64,000 nucleotides of DNA from Candidatus Endomicrobium embiratermitis (lineage in GTDB: Bacteria; Elusimicrobiota; Endomicrobiia; Endomicrobiales; Endomicrobiaceae). The position numbers and the translations under genes were made by a program. Of this stretch, positions 29,045 to 37,852 are shown in pieces (the stretch's first letter is position 1; the number at the start of each line of letters is the position of its first letter). The notes under the pieces were generated by a model, which made no database searches, had not been told where the DNA came from, and saw only the letters and a list, made by a program, of their open reading frames with translations. The stretch spans positions 1 to 64,000 of the forward strand of contig WQYI01000004.1 of assembly GCA_009781315.1 (NCBI GenBank), in the 5' to 3' direction.

Positions 29045-29152
29045 CGTCATTGCGAGCCGCTGAAAGCGGCGTGGCAATCTAGGAATAAGAATGTCGTTTT
29101 TGTTAGCTTTCTGGATTGTTTCGTCAAAGCTTCGTTTTTCCCCACAATGACA
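29045..29152. repeat. Palindromic element R10 between panB and panC
   Basis: Starts CGTCATTGCGAGCCGC, a form with arms GCCGC/GCGGC and the tail GTGGCAATCT, and ends CCACAATGACA. It fills most of the 151-nt gap between panB and panC. Confidence 0.7.
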
Positions 29153-29182
29153 GGCAATGTAAATAAAGATATAGGCATATAA

Positions 29183-30037
29183 ATGAAAGTAATAAAAAAA
29201 GTTTCCGAAATGCAGAAAATAGCTTTAAAACATATGAAAAACAACGACGAAATAGGTCTTGTTCCGACGATGGGCGCTTTGCACGACGGGCATATTTCTT
29301 TGATAGACCGTTCCGTAAGAAACGACGATATAACTATAGTTTCGATTTTTGTAAATCCCGTCCAGTTCGGTCCGGGCGAAGATTATTTGAAATATCCGAG
29401 GCCGGTTGAAAAGGACTTGAGTATATGCAGAAAGTCCCATGTCGATTATGTTTTTCTGCCGTCAGCCGCGGAAGTATTTCCGGACGGATATAAAACTTTC
29501 GCGCAGGTCAACGATATGCAGGACATTTTATGCGGGGTTTCCAGAAAGGGGCATTTCAGGGGGGTCGCGACGGTTGTGGCGAAACTTTTTAATATATCTT
29601 TTGCCGACAGGGCGTATTTCGGAATGAAAGATTTTCAGCAGCTGCGGATAATAGAAAAAACGGCTAAAGATTTGAATTTTAAGACTAAGATTATAGCGTG
29701 CCCCATAGTGAGAGAGAAAGACGGGCTTGCGATGTCGAGCAGAAACGTATATTTAAGCGATATTGAAAAGAAAAATGCGGCCAAAATTTCAGTAATTCTA
29801 AAAGAAGCGAAAGAAAATTTTAAAACTAAAAATACGGAATCAGTATTAAAAGAAGCCTTGAAAAAATTGTTAGAAATTCCCGGTTCAAAAATCGATTACG
29901 CGGAAATTATAGATTTTTACACGCTGGAAAAAACGGATAAAAATACGAAAAAATCAGTTTTTGCCGTTGCCGCGCGGATCGGCGAAACAAGGCTTATAGA
30001 CAACGCAATACTTACAAAATCTTCGGGGAGGAATTAA
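29183..30037 (+). CDS. panC: Pantothenate synthetase
   Basis: 284 residues, full length. It joins pantoate and beta-alanine using ATP. Seen are the HIGH-like segment PTMGALHDGHISLI, SIFVNPVQFGPGEDYLKYPR, GMKDFQQL and the KMSKS-like MSSRNVYLS. With panB it supplies two steps of CoA precursor synthesis; no panD or panE is in the window. Its stop codon overlaps the next start by one base (TAATG), so the three genes panC, membrane protein and nadB are likely one transcript. Confidence 0.96.
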   Translation: MKVIKKVSEMQKIALKHMKNNDEIGLVPTMGALHDGHISLIDRSVRNDDITIVSIFVNPVQFGPGEDYLKYPRPVEKDLSICRKSHVDYVFLPSAAEVFPDGYKTFAQVNDMQDILCGVSRKGHFRGVATVVAKLFNISFADRAYFGMKDFQQLRIIEKTAKDLNFKTKIIACPIVREKDGLAMSSRNVYLSDIEKKNAAKISVILKEAKENFKTKNTESVLKEALKKLLEIPGSKIDYAEIIDFYTLEKTDKNTKKSVFAVAARIGETRLIDNAILTKSSGRN

Positions 30038-30573
30038 TGTTAAGAAAAAAGTATTTTGTAAAGCCCAAAATGCAGTGGAGATATCTTTTGATTCTTATGA
30101 TAATTATGATTATTTTAGGGGTGCTTAGTTATTACGCGTTTTTAAAAACGCTTGTTTCCGCGCCCGGTATGGAGCAGTTAAGCGCCGGTACGGTAAAAAA
30201 TTTCACGAACGCGTATACGAACGGTTTTTTCTGGATAATTTTGGCTTTCTCGGTTTTTGTTTTAGTTCAAAGCGTTTTTTATTTTCACAGAATTATAGGC
30301 CCGATGTACTTTTTTGAACTGGTCATGAAAAAACTTTCGGAAGGAAATTTCGGCGTCAAAGTGCATTGGAGAAGCAAAGACGAAACCGTTGAACTTGCCA
30401 ATTTGATATCGAAAGTTATAGAAAATACGAGAAAATCGGTTATAAGCGACAGGGAAAAGCTAAACGAAGCAATTAAAGCAATTGATAACGGCGAAAACCA
30501 AAAAGCGAAAGATTTGCTGAAAACCGTTACGCAGTGGTGCAAAACGGAAGAGGAAACAAAAGAAGTCGGTTAA
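30037..30573 (+). CDS. Two-helix membrane protein with HAMP-like domain
   Basis: 178 residues. Two hydrophobic segments at about residues 17-37 and 67-88 flank a short polar loop. After the second lies a HAMP-like stretch (IIGPMYFFELVMKKLSEGNF, then about 50 helical residues) and a charged helical tail. No kinase, cyclase or chemoreceptor output domain follows, so it is either a truncated sensor or a small signal adaptor. It overlaps panC by one base and touches nadB without a gap, an unexpected position for a signalling protein. Function unknown. Confidence 0.7.
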   Translation: MLRKKYFVKPKMQWRYLLILMIIMIILGVLSYYAFLKTLVSAPGMEQLSAGTVKNFTNAYTNGFFWIILAFSVFVLVQSVFYFHRIIGPMYFFELVMKKLSEGNFGVKVHWRSKDETVELANLISKVIENTRKSVISDREKLNEAIKAIDNGENQKAKDLLKTVTQWCKTEEETKEVG

Positions 30574-32142
30574 ATGATAAAGTCAGATTATTTAATTATA
30601 GGAAGCGGCATTGCCGGCCTCAGTCTAGCTTTGAAAGCGTCTGAAAACGGCAATGTCGCTTTAATAACAAAAAGGAAACTTTTTGATTCCGCCACAGGCA
30701 AAGCCCAAGGCGGGATTGCCTGCGTTACCGATAAGTCGGATTCTTTTGAGCAGCATATTTCCGACACTCTTACGGCGGGCGCCGGTCTTTGCAACGTTGA
30801 AATGGTTGAGAAAATGGTTAAAGAAGGTCCGGCAAGAATTGCGGAAATAATAAAACTCGGCGTGAAATTTTCTAAAAAAGATTATTCCGATTCAGAGTTC
30901 GAACTTGGGCTTGAAGGCGGACACAGCAAAAGAAGAATTCTTCACGCGGGAGATATGACCGGCAACGAGATAGAAAGAGTTTTGATAGAAAATATAAATA
31001 AGCACCGGAACATAACAGTTTATGAAGAGCATACGGCTGTGGATTTAGTTGTTGACGGCAATAAACTTTGCCGCGGCGCTTATGTGCTGCAAAACGAAAA
31101 AAACGAAGTTGAAACCTTTGAAGCGAAAGTTACGGTTTTGGCATGCGGAGGCGCGGGCAGGGCTTATTTATATACTTCTAATCCTGAAATCGCGACCGGT
31201 GACGGAATAGCCATGGCGTACAGAGCGGGCGCGGACATTTCGAATATGGAATTTGTACAGTTTCATCCTACCTGCTTATATAATCCCGAAGCAAAAACAT
31301 TTTTAATTTCCGAGGCGGTAAGAGGAGAAGGCGGAATTTTAAGACTTAAAAACAACGAAGCTTTTATGCAAAAATACCACCCGTCCAAAGAACTTGCCCC
31401 CAGAGATATTGTCGCAAGAGCCATTGACAACGAGTTAAAAACTAGCGGCGACAAATTTGTTTATCTTGATATTACTTCAAAAAGCAGAGATTTTTTGGTT
31501 AAACGTTTTCCTAACATTTACGCTAAATGTCTTGAATACGGCATGGATATTTCAAAAGATATGATTCCCGTTATTCCCGCTGCGCATTTTTTCTGCGGCG
31601 GGGTCAGAGTCGACGAATTCGGAAGGACTACCGTAAAAAATCTTTACGCCATAGGCGAAACAGCGTGTTCGGGAGTGCACGGCGCGAACCGGCTTGCCTC
31701 GAATTCTTTGCTTGAGGGCATAGTTTACGCTCACAGGGTTTTTGAGGATTCGAAAACTTTGCTTTCCGGGAATTATCCTGAAGTTTCTGCGGAGAATTTT
31801 TACGTTAATCGTTCTTTGTCTAAAGATTCTACGGTTTTTGTGCAGGATTGGGAAGAAATAAGAAGGCTTGCGTGGAATTATATAGGTATTTCGCGCTCTG
31901 ACGAAAGACTTGAAAAAGCTGAAAAAAGAATAAATATTTTAAAAGACGAAATAGACGGGCATTTCAGAAATTCGCCGCTTACCGTAGACAGAATAGAAGT
32001 GCGAAACATAATAGCGGTTGCCGAAATGGTAGCGCGTTCAGCGATGCTCAGAAAAGAAAGCAGAGGGCTGCACTATAATACGGATTATCCGTTTACGCTG
32101 CCGGAAGCGAAAGACACAATTATAAAGGCAAATAACAAATAA
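30574..32142 (+). CDS. nadB: L-aspartate oxidase
   Basis: 522 residues, FAD-dependent flavoprotein of the succinate dehydrogenase/fumarate reductase fold. It oxidises aspartate to iminoaspartate for NAD synthesis. The FAD-binding GSGIAGLSLAL lies near the N-terminus. Substrate-site segments are MEFVQFHPTCL and SEAVRGEGG, and GVHGANRLASNSLLEG lies in the C-terminal half. A short hydrophobic anchor is absent, which favours NadB over SdhA. No nadA or nadC is nearby. The last residues KANNK and the stop codon come from the AT-only repeat that starts here. Confidence 0.93.
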   Translation: MIKSDYLIIGSGIAGLSLALKASENGNVALITKRKLFDSATGKAQGGIACVTDKSDSFEQHISDTLTAGAGLCNVEMVEKMVKEGPARIAEIIKLGVKFSKKDYSDSEFELGLEGGHSKRRILHAGDMTGNEIERVLIENINKHRNITVYEEHTAVDLVVDGNKLCRGAYVLQNEKNEVETFEAKVTVLACGGAGRAYLYTSNPEIATGDGIAMAYRAGADISNMEFVQFHPTCLYNPEAKTFLISEAVRGEGGILRLKNNEAFMQKYHPSKELAPRDIVARAIDNELKTSGDKFVYLDITSKSRDFLVKRFPNIYAKCLEYGMDISKDMIPVIPAAHFFCGGVRVDEFGRTTVKNLYAIGETACSGVHGANRLASNSLLEGIVYAHRVFEDSKTLLSGNYPEVSAENFYVNRSLSKDSTVFVQDWEEIRRLAWNYIGISRSDERLEKAEKRINILKDEIDGHFRNSPLTVDRIEVRNIIAVAEMVARSAMLRKESRGLHYNTDYPFTLPEAKDTIIKANNK

Positions 32143-32160
32143 CAAATTACAATTAACAAA
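32128..32160. repeat. AT-only repeat copy A1
   Basis: Contains AACAAATAACAAATTACAAT then TAACAAA. It codes the end of nadB and reads as the inverted partner of copy A2 on the other side of the frameshifted gene. Confidence 0.65.
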
Positions 32161-32170
32161 AGTGGGTGTT

Positions 32171-32529
32171 ATGAAAGATAATGTGGTTAAGATTAAAAGC
32201 AAGTTGTTTGCCATAAGAATTTATAAGCTTTATCAATATTTGTGTGACGAAAAAAAAGAATTTATTCTATCAAAACAGTACTGCGTTCAGGAACAAGTAT
32301 AGGAGCAAATATTGCCGAGGCTGAATGCTCAATTAGTAGAAAAGAATTCATTTCAAAATTGTGTATAGCATTAAAAGAAGCTTCCGAAACGCAATACTGG
32401 TTGGAATTTCTACACGATGTACAGTTGATAAGTGATAGACAATTTTCAGATATTTGTTTGGATTGCAAAGAATTATTAAAGCTTTTGACTGCCACAATAA
32501 AAACATTAAAAAACAAAAAATATTTGTAA
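32171..32529 (+). pseudogene. Frameshifted four-helix-bundle protein (23S rRNA intervening-sequence protein family)
   Basis: Reading from the ATG at 32171 gives 43 residues and a stop at 32300. The +1 frame then continues with LRSGTSIGANIAEAE, SEASETQYWLEF-like segments (ALKEASETQYWLEF) and a C-terminal helix to a stop at 32527-32529. Adding one base near 32277 (CAG-G-TACTG) restores one frame of 119 residues that matches the PF05635/S23 four-helix-bundle family in length and motifs. I see no slippery sequence at the break, so mutation or an assembly error is more likely than programmed frameshifting. Inverted AT repeats A1 and A2 flank it, suggesting a mobile passenger. Confidence 0.85.
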
Positions 32530-32557
32530 ATTGTTATTTGTAATTTGTTAATTGGAG
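32522..32557. repeat. AT-only repeat copy A2
   Basis: Contains TTGTAAATTGTTATTTGTAA then TTTGTTAATTGGAG. It supplies the end of the frameshifted gene and reaches the ribosome site of uvrA. Confidence 0.7.
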
Positions 32558-32563
32558 TAAAAA

Positions 32564-35392
32564 ATGGACGTAATCAAAATACGCGGGGCCCGCCAGCATA
32601 ATTTAAAAAATATTGATTTGGACATTCCGCGCAACAAGCTTGTAGTAATAACCGGACTCTCGGGTTCCGGAAAATCTTCGCTTGCCTTTGACACAATTTA
32701 CGCCGAAGGACAGCGCAGGTACGTCGAATCTTTGTCGGCTTATGCCAGGCAATTTTTAGAACTTATGGATAAGCCTGACGCTGACATTATCGAAGGGCTT
32801 TCTCCCGCTATATCCATAGAACAGAGAAACCCGTCGCATAATCCGCGTTCCACGGTCGGCACGGTTACGGAAGTATACGACTATTTAAGGCTTTTGTTTG
32901 CCAGAGTCGGCGTTCCGCATTGCCCGCAATGCGGTAAAATCGTCCGGCCTCAGTCCGCGCAGCAGATAATAGACGATATTATGAAATTTCCCAAAGACAC
33001 GATGGTTCATATACTTTCTCCTAAAGTTAAAGGAAGAACCGGAACCTACGAAGAACTTTTCGCAAGGCTTGCCAAAAGCGGTTATACGAGGGTAAGAGTA
33101 GATAAAAGCATATATTCGCTTGACGAAAAAATAAATTTGGACAGATATAAAAAACATACGATTGAAATTGTGGTTGACAGAATAAAAATCGACAAAGACG
33201 CGCGCGGCAGAGTTGCGGATTCCGTTGAAACGGCTTTAAAGGAATCCAAAGGAACGGTTGCTGCGGTTATAGTGGATAAAGGCGGAAAGGAGATTTTCGA
33301 AACCGTTTACAGCGAGCAGTACGCATGTATCGACTGCGGAATAAATCTTTCTGAAATTGAACCGCGTTTATTTTCTTTTAATTCGCCGTTCGGAGCATGT
33401 CCCGAATGTACGGGTCTTGGAAATAAAATAGAAATCGACGAGAATCTTGTTGTTCCGGATAAAACGCGTTCTCTGTCGCAAGGAGCCGTAATAGCGTGGA
33501 CCGAACCGATAACTACCAGAACAAACAGATGGAAAGGCTCGTGGGGCGGATATTACTGGGAACTTCTCAGTTCCGTAGCAAAGGTTAATAAAATTCCTTT
33601 GAACAAGCCGTGGAAAGAGCTCACAAAAGAGCAGCAAGACATAATACTTTACGGATACGACGACGAATTTGAAGGCGTTGTAACCAATATGCAGCGCAGG
33701 TATAACGAAACAGAGTCTGCTTTTGTCAGAGACGAAATATACAATAAGTATATGAGTAAAAAGATTTGTCCTTTATGCAAAGGCAGGCGGCTTAAAAAAG
33801 AAGCTTTGTCGGTTTTAATAGATAAAAAATCCATATCGGACATAACTAAAATGTCCGTTGAAAAATCGTTAGATTTTTTTACCGATATTAAGTTTAGCGA
33901 GAAAGATAAAACCATAAGCAAAACAATTCTTAAAGAAATAAAAGAAAGGCTGCTGTTTTTAAACAATGTCGGGCTGGGCTATTTAAGTTTAGACAGAGAA
34001 AGCGGGACACTTTCGGGTGGAGAGGGACAGAGAATACATCTTGCCACGCAGATAGGATCGGGACTTACGGGAGTTTTGTATGTTTTGGACGAGCCGTCCA
34101 TAGGTCTTCACCAGAGAGACAACGGAAAACTTCTTGAAACTCTTGTAAAACTAAGGGATTTGGGAAACACTTTAATTGTTGTGGAACACGACGAGGACAC
34201 AATGCGCGCTTCCGACCATATAATAGATTTAGGTCCCGGGGCGGGCGTTCACGGCGGATATATTGTCGCTCAGGGAAATATTAAAGATATTATGAAATCG
34301 CCTAAATCTTTGACAGGCCAGTATTTAAAAGGGGATTTGCAAATACCTCTCCCTAAAAAAAGAAAACAGCCGCTTGACAAGTGGCTTACCGTCGAGGGTG
34401 CCCAGCAGTTTAATTTGAAAAAAATAGACGTTCATCTTCCGGTCGGCCTTTTTATATGCGTTACCGGTGTTTCCGGAAGCGGAAAATCCACTTTGGTTCA
34501 CGAGATAATATATAAAAATCTTGCTAAAAAAATTTACGGAACAAAAGACGATCCCGGAAAATTTAAGTTAATGGAAGGTCTTGAGCATTTCGACAAAGTC
34601 GTAATTGTGGACCAGTCGCCGATAGGCAGAACGCCGAGGTCTAATCCCGCGACGTACACGGGAGCGTTTGGAATAGTAAGAGATTTGTTCTCGCAGATGC
34701 CGGAATCAAAAACAAGAGGCTACGGTCCGGGCAGATTTTCTTTTAACGTAAAAGGCGGAAGATGCGAAAATTGCCAGGGAGACGGAACTCTAAAAATAGA
34801 AATGCAATTTTTGCCCGACGTCTATGTAACCTGCGAAGTATGCGGCGGAAAAAGGTTTAACGAGGAAACGCTTCAAATCAGATATAAAGGAAAAACAATC
34901 GACGAAGTTTTAAATATGACCGTCGAAGAAGGCGTAAAGTTTTTTGAAAATATTCCGGTTTTAAAAAGAATTTTGTCGACTTTGGAAGACGTCGGGCTGG
35001 GCTATATCAGAATAGGCCAGCAGGCGACTACTTTGTCCGGCGGCGAAGCACAGAGAGTCAAGCTTGCTACGGAACTTTCAAAAAGAGCTACCGGAAGAAC
35101 GATTTATATTCTTGACGAACCGACAACCGGTCTTCATTTTGCCGATGTGGGAAAACTTCTTGAAGTTTTGCGCCGGCTTTCTTACGCGGGAAACACGGTT
35201 TTGGTAATAGAGCACAATTTGGACGTTGTTAAAACCGCGGACTGGATTATAGATTTAGGACCCGAAGGCGGAGAGCGAGGCGGAGAACTTATTACCGAGG
35301 GAACTCCCGAAGAAATAATGAAAAACCCGAAATCCTTTACCGGAAATTATTTGAAAGAATACGTGAAACGACAATTAACAATTGACAATTAA
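32564..35392 (+). CDS. uvrA: Excinuclease ABC subunit A
   Basis: 942 residues, the usual size. It is the damage-recognising ATPase of nucleotide excision repair. Two ABC modules are seen: Walker [10 protein letters not shown] near residue 32 and GVSGSGKST in the second half; signatures LSGGEGQRI and LSGGEAQRV; Walker [11 protein letters not shown] and [10 protein letters not shown]. Zinc-finger cysteines are present in CIDCG...CPEC and CENCQGDG...CEVC. The start follows GGAG from repeat A2. The last residues RQLTIDN are coded by AT repeat A3 and are not expected in UvrA, so the tail looks rewritten by repeat insertion. Confidence 0.98.
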   Translation: MDVIKIRGARQHNLKNIDLDIPRNKLVVITGLSGSGKSSLAFDTIYAEGQRRYVESLSAYARQFLELMDKPDADIIEGLSPAISIEQRNPSHNPRSTVGTVTEVYDYLRLLFARVGVPHCPQCGKIVRPQSAQQIIDDIMKFPKDTMVHILSPKVKGRTGTYEELFARLAKSGYTRVRVDKSIYSLDEKINLDRYKKHTIEIVVDRIKIDKDARGRVADSVETALKESKGTVAAVIVDKGGKEIFETVYSEQYACIDCGINLSEIEPRLFSFNSPFGACPECTGLGNKIEIDENLVVPDKTRSLSQGAVIAWTEPITTRTNRWKGSWGGYYWELLSSVAKVNKIPLNKPWKELTKEQQDIILYGYDDEFEGVVTNMQRRYNETESAFVRDEIYNKYMSKKICPLCKGRRLKKEALSVLIDKKSISDITKMSVEKSLDFFTDIKFSEKDKTISKTILKEIKERLLFLNNVGLGYLSLDRESGTLSGGEGQRIHLATQIGSGLTGVLYVLDEPSIGLHQRDNGKLLETLVKLRDLGNTLIVVEHDEDTMRASDHIIDLGPGAGVHGGYIVAQGNIKDIMKSPKSLTGQYLKGDLQIPLPKKRKQPLDKWLTVEGAQQFNLKKIDVHLPVGLFICVTGVSGSGKSTLVHEIIYKNLAKKIYGTKDDPGKFKLMEGLEHFDKVVIVDQSPIGRTPRSNPATYTGAFGIVRDLFSQMPESKTRGYGPGRFSFNVKGGRCENCQGDGTLKIEMQFLPDVYVTCEVCGGKRFNEETLQIRYKGKTIDEVLNMTVEEGVKFFENIPVLKRILSTLEDVGLGYIRIGQQATTLSGGEAQRVKLATELSKRATGRTIYILDEPTTGLHFADVGKLLEVLRRLSYAGNTVLVIEHNLDVVKTADWIIDLGPEGGERGGELITEGTPEEIMKNPKSFTGNYLKEYVKRQLTIDN

Positions 35393-35460
35393 CAAATAAC
35401 AATTAAAAACAACTGCAAATAATTGTAAATTATTATTTGTAATTTGTTAATTGTTAATTG
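35371..35460. repeat. AT-only inverted repeat A3 between convergent genes
   Basis: The left arm (CAATTAACAATTGACAATTA onward) and right arm (ending TTTGTTAATTGTTAATTG) are inverted copies around a short centre. It holds the stop codons of both uvrA (plus) and the PfpI gene (minus) and may act as a bidirectional terminator or cruciform. Confidence 0.75.
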
Positions 35461-35956
35461 CCTTTAGGATTGCGTTTCCGAAATCTACGGCTGCCTCAGG
35501 TCCGTTTGCCGTAATAATATTGCCGTCAACTTCCAGAGGAGCTGCCGTATAATTCGCCCCGCCTTTTATTAAGTAGTCTTTATCGTCCGGAAATACCGTG
35601 GCTTTTTTGCCTTTCAGAATTCCGGAATTTGCAAGAATTACTCCCGCCGAGCAAATGGAGGCTGTTATCTTTTTAGCTTTATAAAATTCTTCGGCAAGTT
35701 TTAATGCAATAGGATTTTCAAAAAATACCGCCGAGCCTTTTCCGCCGATATAGACAATAGCGTCAAAATTTTGGGGTTTTATTTCGTAAATAGTCATACT
35801 GCTTATTGCTTTATTGCCGAACCTGCCAGTAATTTCGCCTTTTTTAATGCTTGCCGTTACAATCTGTATACCTGAGTCTTCGAGAATTTTTTTCGGCTTA
35901 AAATATTCCTCGTCTCTGAACATTTCCGGAGCGGTTATGAAAACGACTTTTTTCAT
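35447..35956 (-). CDS. DJ-1/PfpI family protein
   Basis: 169 residues from the ATG at 35956, which has the ribosome site AAGGAGA. An upstream in-frame ATG at 36007 would add 17 residues without a site. The nucleophile elbow ASICSAGVIL (Cys near residue 100) and AIVYIGGKGS match the DJ-1/ThiJ/PfpI fold, whose members act as glyoxalases, deglycases or proteases; which one applies cannot be told. The last codons (AINN and stop) lie in repeat A3. Confidence 0.85.
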   Translation of the reverse strand: MKKVVFITAPEMFRDEEYFKPKKILEDSGIQIVTASIKKGEITGRFGNKAISSMTIYEIKPQNFDAIVYIGGKGSAVFFENPIALKLAEEFYKAKKITASICSAGVILANSGILKGKKATVFPDDKDYLIKGGANYTAAPLEVDGNIITANGPEAAVDFGNAILKAINN

Positions 35957-36001
35957 AGTTGTCTCCTTTTTATTTGTCAATCTTTTGTCCGTTGCCTTTG
36001 T

Positions 36002-36103
36002 CGTCATTCCGTTGAAAAACGGAATCCATGTTTGTCGTTAAAAGACATAAGGATAAATATTATTTTAAGTAACAATGGATTCCGCATCAAGTGCGGAATG
36101 ACA
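36002..36103. repeat. Palindromic element R11
   Basis: Starts CGTCATTCCGTTGAAAAACG (arms CCGTT/AACGG) and ends TGCGGAATGACA (arms CCGCA/TGCGG). It lies between two minus-strand genes. Confidence 0.8.
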
Positions 36104-36130
36104 AACACAAACAATGAATGTTACTGTTTG

Positions 36131-36736
36131 TCACTTTTTTTCTATTGTCACGTTTTTCAATATGACGTCTTCTATGGGTTTGTCGGAAAAATCAACTTGG
36201 CTTCTTGCTATTTTTTTGATTATATCCAAACCCTCCGTTACCTGTCCGAAAATAGTATGGTTTCCGTTTAACCAAGGAGTTGAAACTTCAGTTATAAAAA
36301 ACTGAGAGCCGTTTGTGTTCGGTCCCGAGTTTGCCATGGCGAGTATTCCGGGCTTGTCGAATTTTAAGGATGGGTCTATTTCGTCTTTAAATTTATATCC
36401 CGGACCGCCTGTTCCGGTTCCAAGCGGATCGCCTCCCTGTATCATAAATTCCGGTATGACTCTGTGGAATATCAGCCCGTCGTAAAATTTCTTTTTTGTT
36501 TTTTTGCCGGTTTTATGGTCGGTAAACTCTTTTACGCCCTCGGCGAGTTCTACGAAATTTTCTACCGTAAGAGGCGCGTTTTCTGGGAGAAGTTTTACCT
36601 TAATTGTTCCTAACGACGTTTCAAAAATTGCAATCATTTCTTTTGTCTCCTTTTGAGGGGGAATTTCTTTTTTAATCTCTTTTTGCGGCACACAGCCGAG
36701 CGCCAGCATTAGCGTTAAAAATAAATATTTTTTCAT
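36131..36736 (-). CDS. Cyclophilin-type peptidyl-prolyl isomerase, lipoprotein
   Basis: 201 residues from the ATG at 36736. A signal peptide with lipobox LALGC indicates attachment to the cell envelope, followed by a Glu/Lys-rich linker and a cyclophilin domain. Catalytic-region motifs are FHRVIPEFMIQGGDP, GTGGPGYKFKDE and NTNGSQFFI. It speeds proline isomerisation in exported proteins. An alternative ATG at 36751 overlaps the -10 box and is unlikely. There is no ribosome site; a perfect TATAAT lies six bases before the ATG, which suggests a leaderless message. Confidence 0.93.
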   Translation of the reverse strand: MKKYLFLTLMLALGCVPQKEIKKEIPPQKETKEMIAIFETSLGTIKVKLLPENAPLTVENFVELAEGVKEFTDHKTGKKTKKKFYDGLIFHRVIPEFMIQGGDPLGTGTGGPGYKFKDEIDPSLKFDKPGILAMANSGPNTNGSQFFITEVSTPWLNGNHTIFGQVTEGLDIIKKIARSQVDFSDKPIEDVILKNVTIEKK

Positions 36737-36742
36737 TAAACG

Positions 36743-36771
36743 ATTATACAATTTTAAAAAACGATTGTTAA
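36743..36771 (-). promoter_or_regulatory. Promoter of the cyclophilin gene, implying leaderless mRNA
   Basis: On the minus strand: TTAACA (36771-36766), 17-nt spacer, TATAAT (36748-36743), then CGTTTA and ATG. The normal start-point distance puts +1 on the A of the ATG at 36736. Confidence 0.7.
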
Positions 36772-36812
36772 CCCGTTTGTTTAATAATTAAAAAATGAAC
36801 GATTGTAACATA

Positions 36813-36855
36813 TTGACAAATATCTATATGTTTGCTATTCTTCTTCATATAGATA
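36813..36855 (+). promoter_or_regulatory. arsR promoter with candidate ArsR operator
   Basis: TTGACA at 36813-36818, 17-nt spacer, TATTCT at 36836-36841. A perfect 10-bp inverted repeat, TATCTATATG (36821-36830) and CATATAGATA (36846-36855), spaced by 15 nt, straddles the -10 box and the expected start point. A dimeric repressor bound here would block transcription. Confidence 0.7.
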
Positions 36856-36881
36856 AATATCAATATTATGGAGAGTACCGG

Positions 36882-37157
36882 ATGAATAAAAAGTATAGAG
36901 ATTATGCTCTTATGCTGAAAGCCCTTGGCGATGAGACGCGGCTTAAAGTTATGGGTATGTTATCTAAGGGAGAGCGTTGCGCTTGTGAATTACTCGAAGA
37001 ATTTCATATAACGCAGCCTACGCTCAGTTACCATATGAAAATGCTTGTTAAATGTAAGCTGGTAAACGTCGCTAAAAAAGGTTCTTGGATGCGCTACAGA
37101 ATAAATGAAGACATAAGTAAAAATTTGATTGCTTTTCTTTCGCGGACAATGAAATAA
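36882..37157 (+). CDS. arsR: ArsR/SmtB family repressor of the arsenic operon
   Basis: 91 residues from the ATG at 36882, preceded by GGAGAG; a longer reading frame from 36795 runs through the promoter and operator and is rejected. It has a winged helix with ERCACELLEEF and QPTLSYHMKML. The Cys-x-Cys at the start of the DNA-recognition helix is the As(III)/Sb(III) sensing site in the ArsR type. Metal binding would release the repressor and induce the three genes that follow at gaps of 24, 16 and 16 nt. Confidence 0.92.
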   Translation: MNKKYRDYALMLKALGDETRLKVMGMLSKGERCACELLEEFHITQPTLSYHMKMLVKCKLVNVAKKGSWMRYRINEDISKNLIAFLSRTMK

Positions 37158-37181
37158 AATATGATATTGCGAGGTTAAATT

Positions 37182-37418
37182 ATGGAAATTAAAGTTTTAG
37201 GGACAGGTTGTGCAAAATGCAAGACGCTTATGAACTTAGTAGATGAAACCATAAAAGAATTAAACATAGAAGCCGATATAGAAAAAATAGAAGATATCAA
37301 TAAGATTGTTTCTTACGGCGTTATGAATACGCCTGCTTTGGTTATAAATAATAAAGTAGTGCTTTCCGGCAGCTTGCCTTCTAAAAAAGAATTGGCGGAG
37401 TTAATCTCCAAAAATTAG
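37182..37418 (+). CDS. Small thioredoxin-like redox protein
   Basis: 78 residues with GTGCAKC near the N-terminus, the C-x-x-C of small thioredoxin/glutaredoxin-like proteins (redox-active disulfide protein 2 family, MTH895/TM0996 type). GVMNTPALVINNKVV includes the cis-Pro loop. Located between arsR and arsC, it is a plausible electron donor for the arsenate reductase or a partner of the permease; that role is inferred from position. Confidence 0.88.
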   Translation: MEIKVLGTGCAKCKTLMNLVDETIKELNIEADIEKIEDINKIVSYGVMNTPALVINNKVVLSGSLPSKKELAELISKN

Positions 37419-37434
37419 GGGTTTATTAAAAAGG

Positions 37435-37836
37435 ATGAAGAAAATACTTGTTTTGTGTACAGGAAACTCTTGTAGAAGCCAAATGGCGGAAAGTCTTATA
37501 AACGGTTATTTTAGAGATAATTATCAGTCTTTCAGCGCAGGTACAAAACCTTCTAAAGTAAATCCTTACGCTATAAAATCAATGGCGGAAATAGGAATAG
37601 ATATTTCTAAAAATACTTCTAAGTACGTTGACGTATTTAAGAATGAATCTTTTGATATTCTAATAACCGTATGCGATAACGCAAAAGAATCATGCCCTGT
37701 TTATTTCGGAAAAGCTGTTAAATACCATTGGCCTTTTTATGATCCTGCCGAAGCCGTTGGTACTGAAGAAGAAATTTTAAAAGTATTTCGTGACGTGCGG
37801 AATGAAATTTTTGAAAAACTGAAGAAAGAATTGTAA
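37435..37836 (+). CDS. arsC: Arsenate reductase, thioredoxin-coupled (LMW phosphatase fold)
   Basis: 133 residues. It reduces As(V) to As(III). The N-terminal P-loop CTGNSCRSQMAE has the C-x5-R catalytic motif. The resolving cysteines are in the segment VCDNAKESCP, and the DPAEA segment contributes the general acid. The pattern fits the thioredoxin-dependent S. aureus type, not the glutaredoxin type. It works with the small thioredoxin upstream and the permease downstream. Confidence 0.93.
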   Translation: MKKILVLCTGNSCRSQMAESLINGYFRDNYQSFSAGTKPSKVNPYAIKSMAEIGIDISKNTSKYVDVFKNESFDILITVCDNAKESCPVYFGKAVKYHWPFYDPAEAVGTEEEILKVFRDVRNEIFEKLKKEL

Positions 37837-37852
37837 TAAAGGAGCATATAAA

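Noticed and set aside
32270-32300. Programmed frameshifting in the four-helix-bundle gene
   Set aside because: No slippery heptamer, internal ribosome-like site or downstream stem is seen; loss of one base explains the break more simply.
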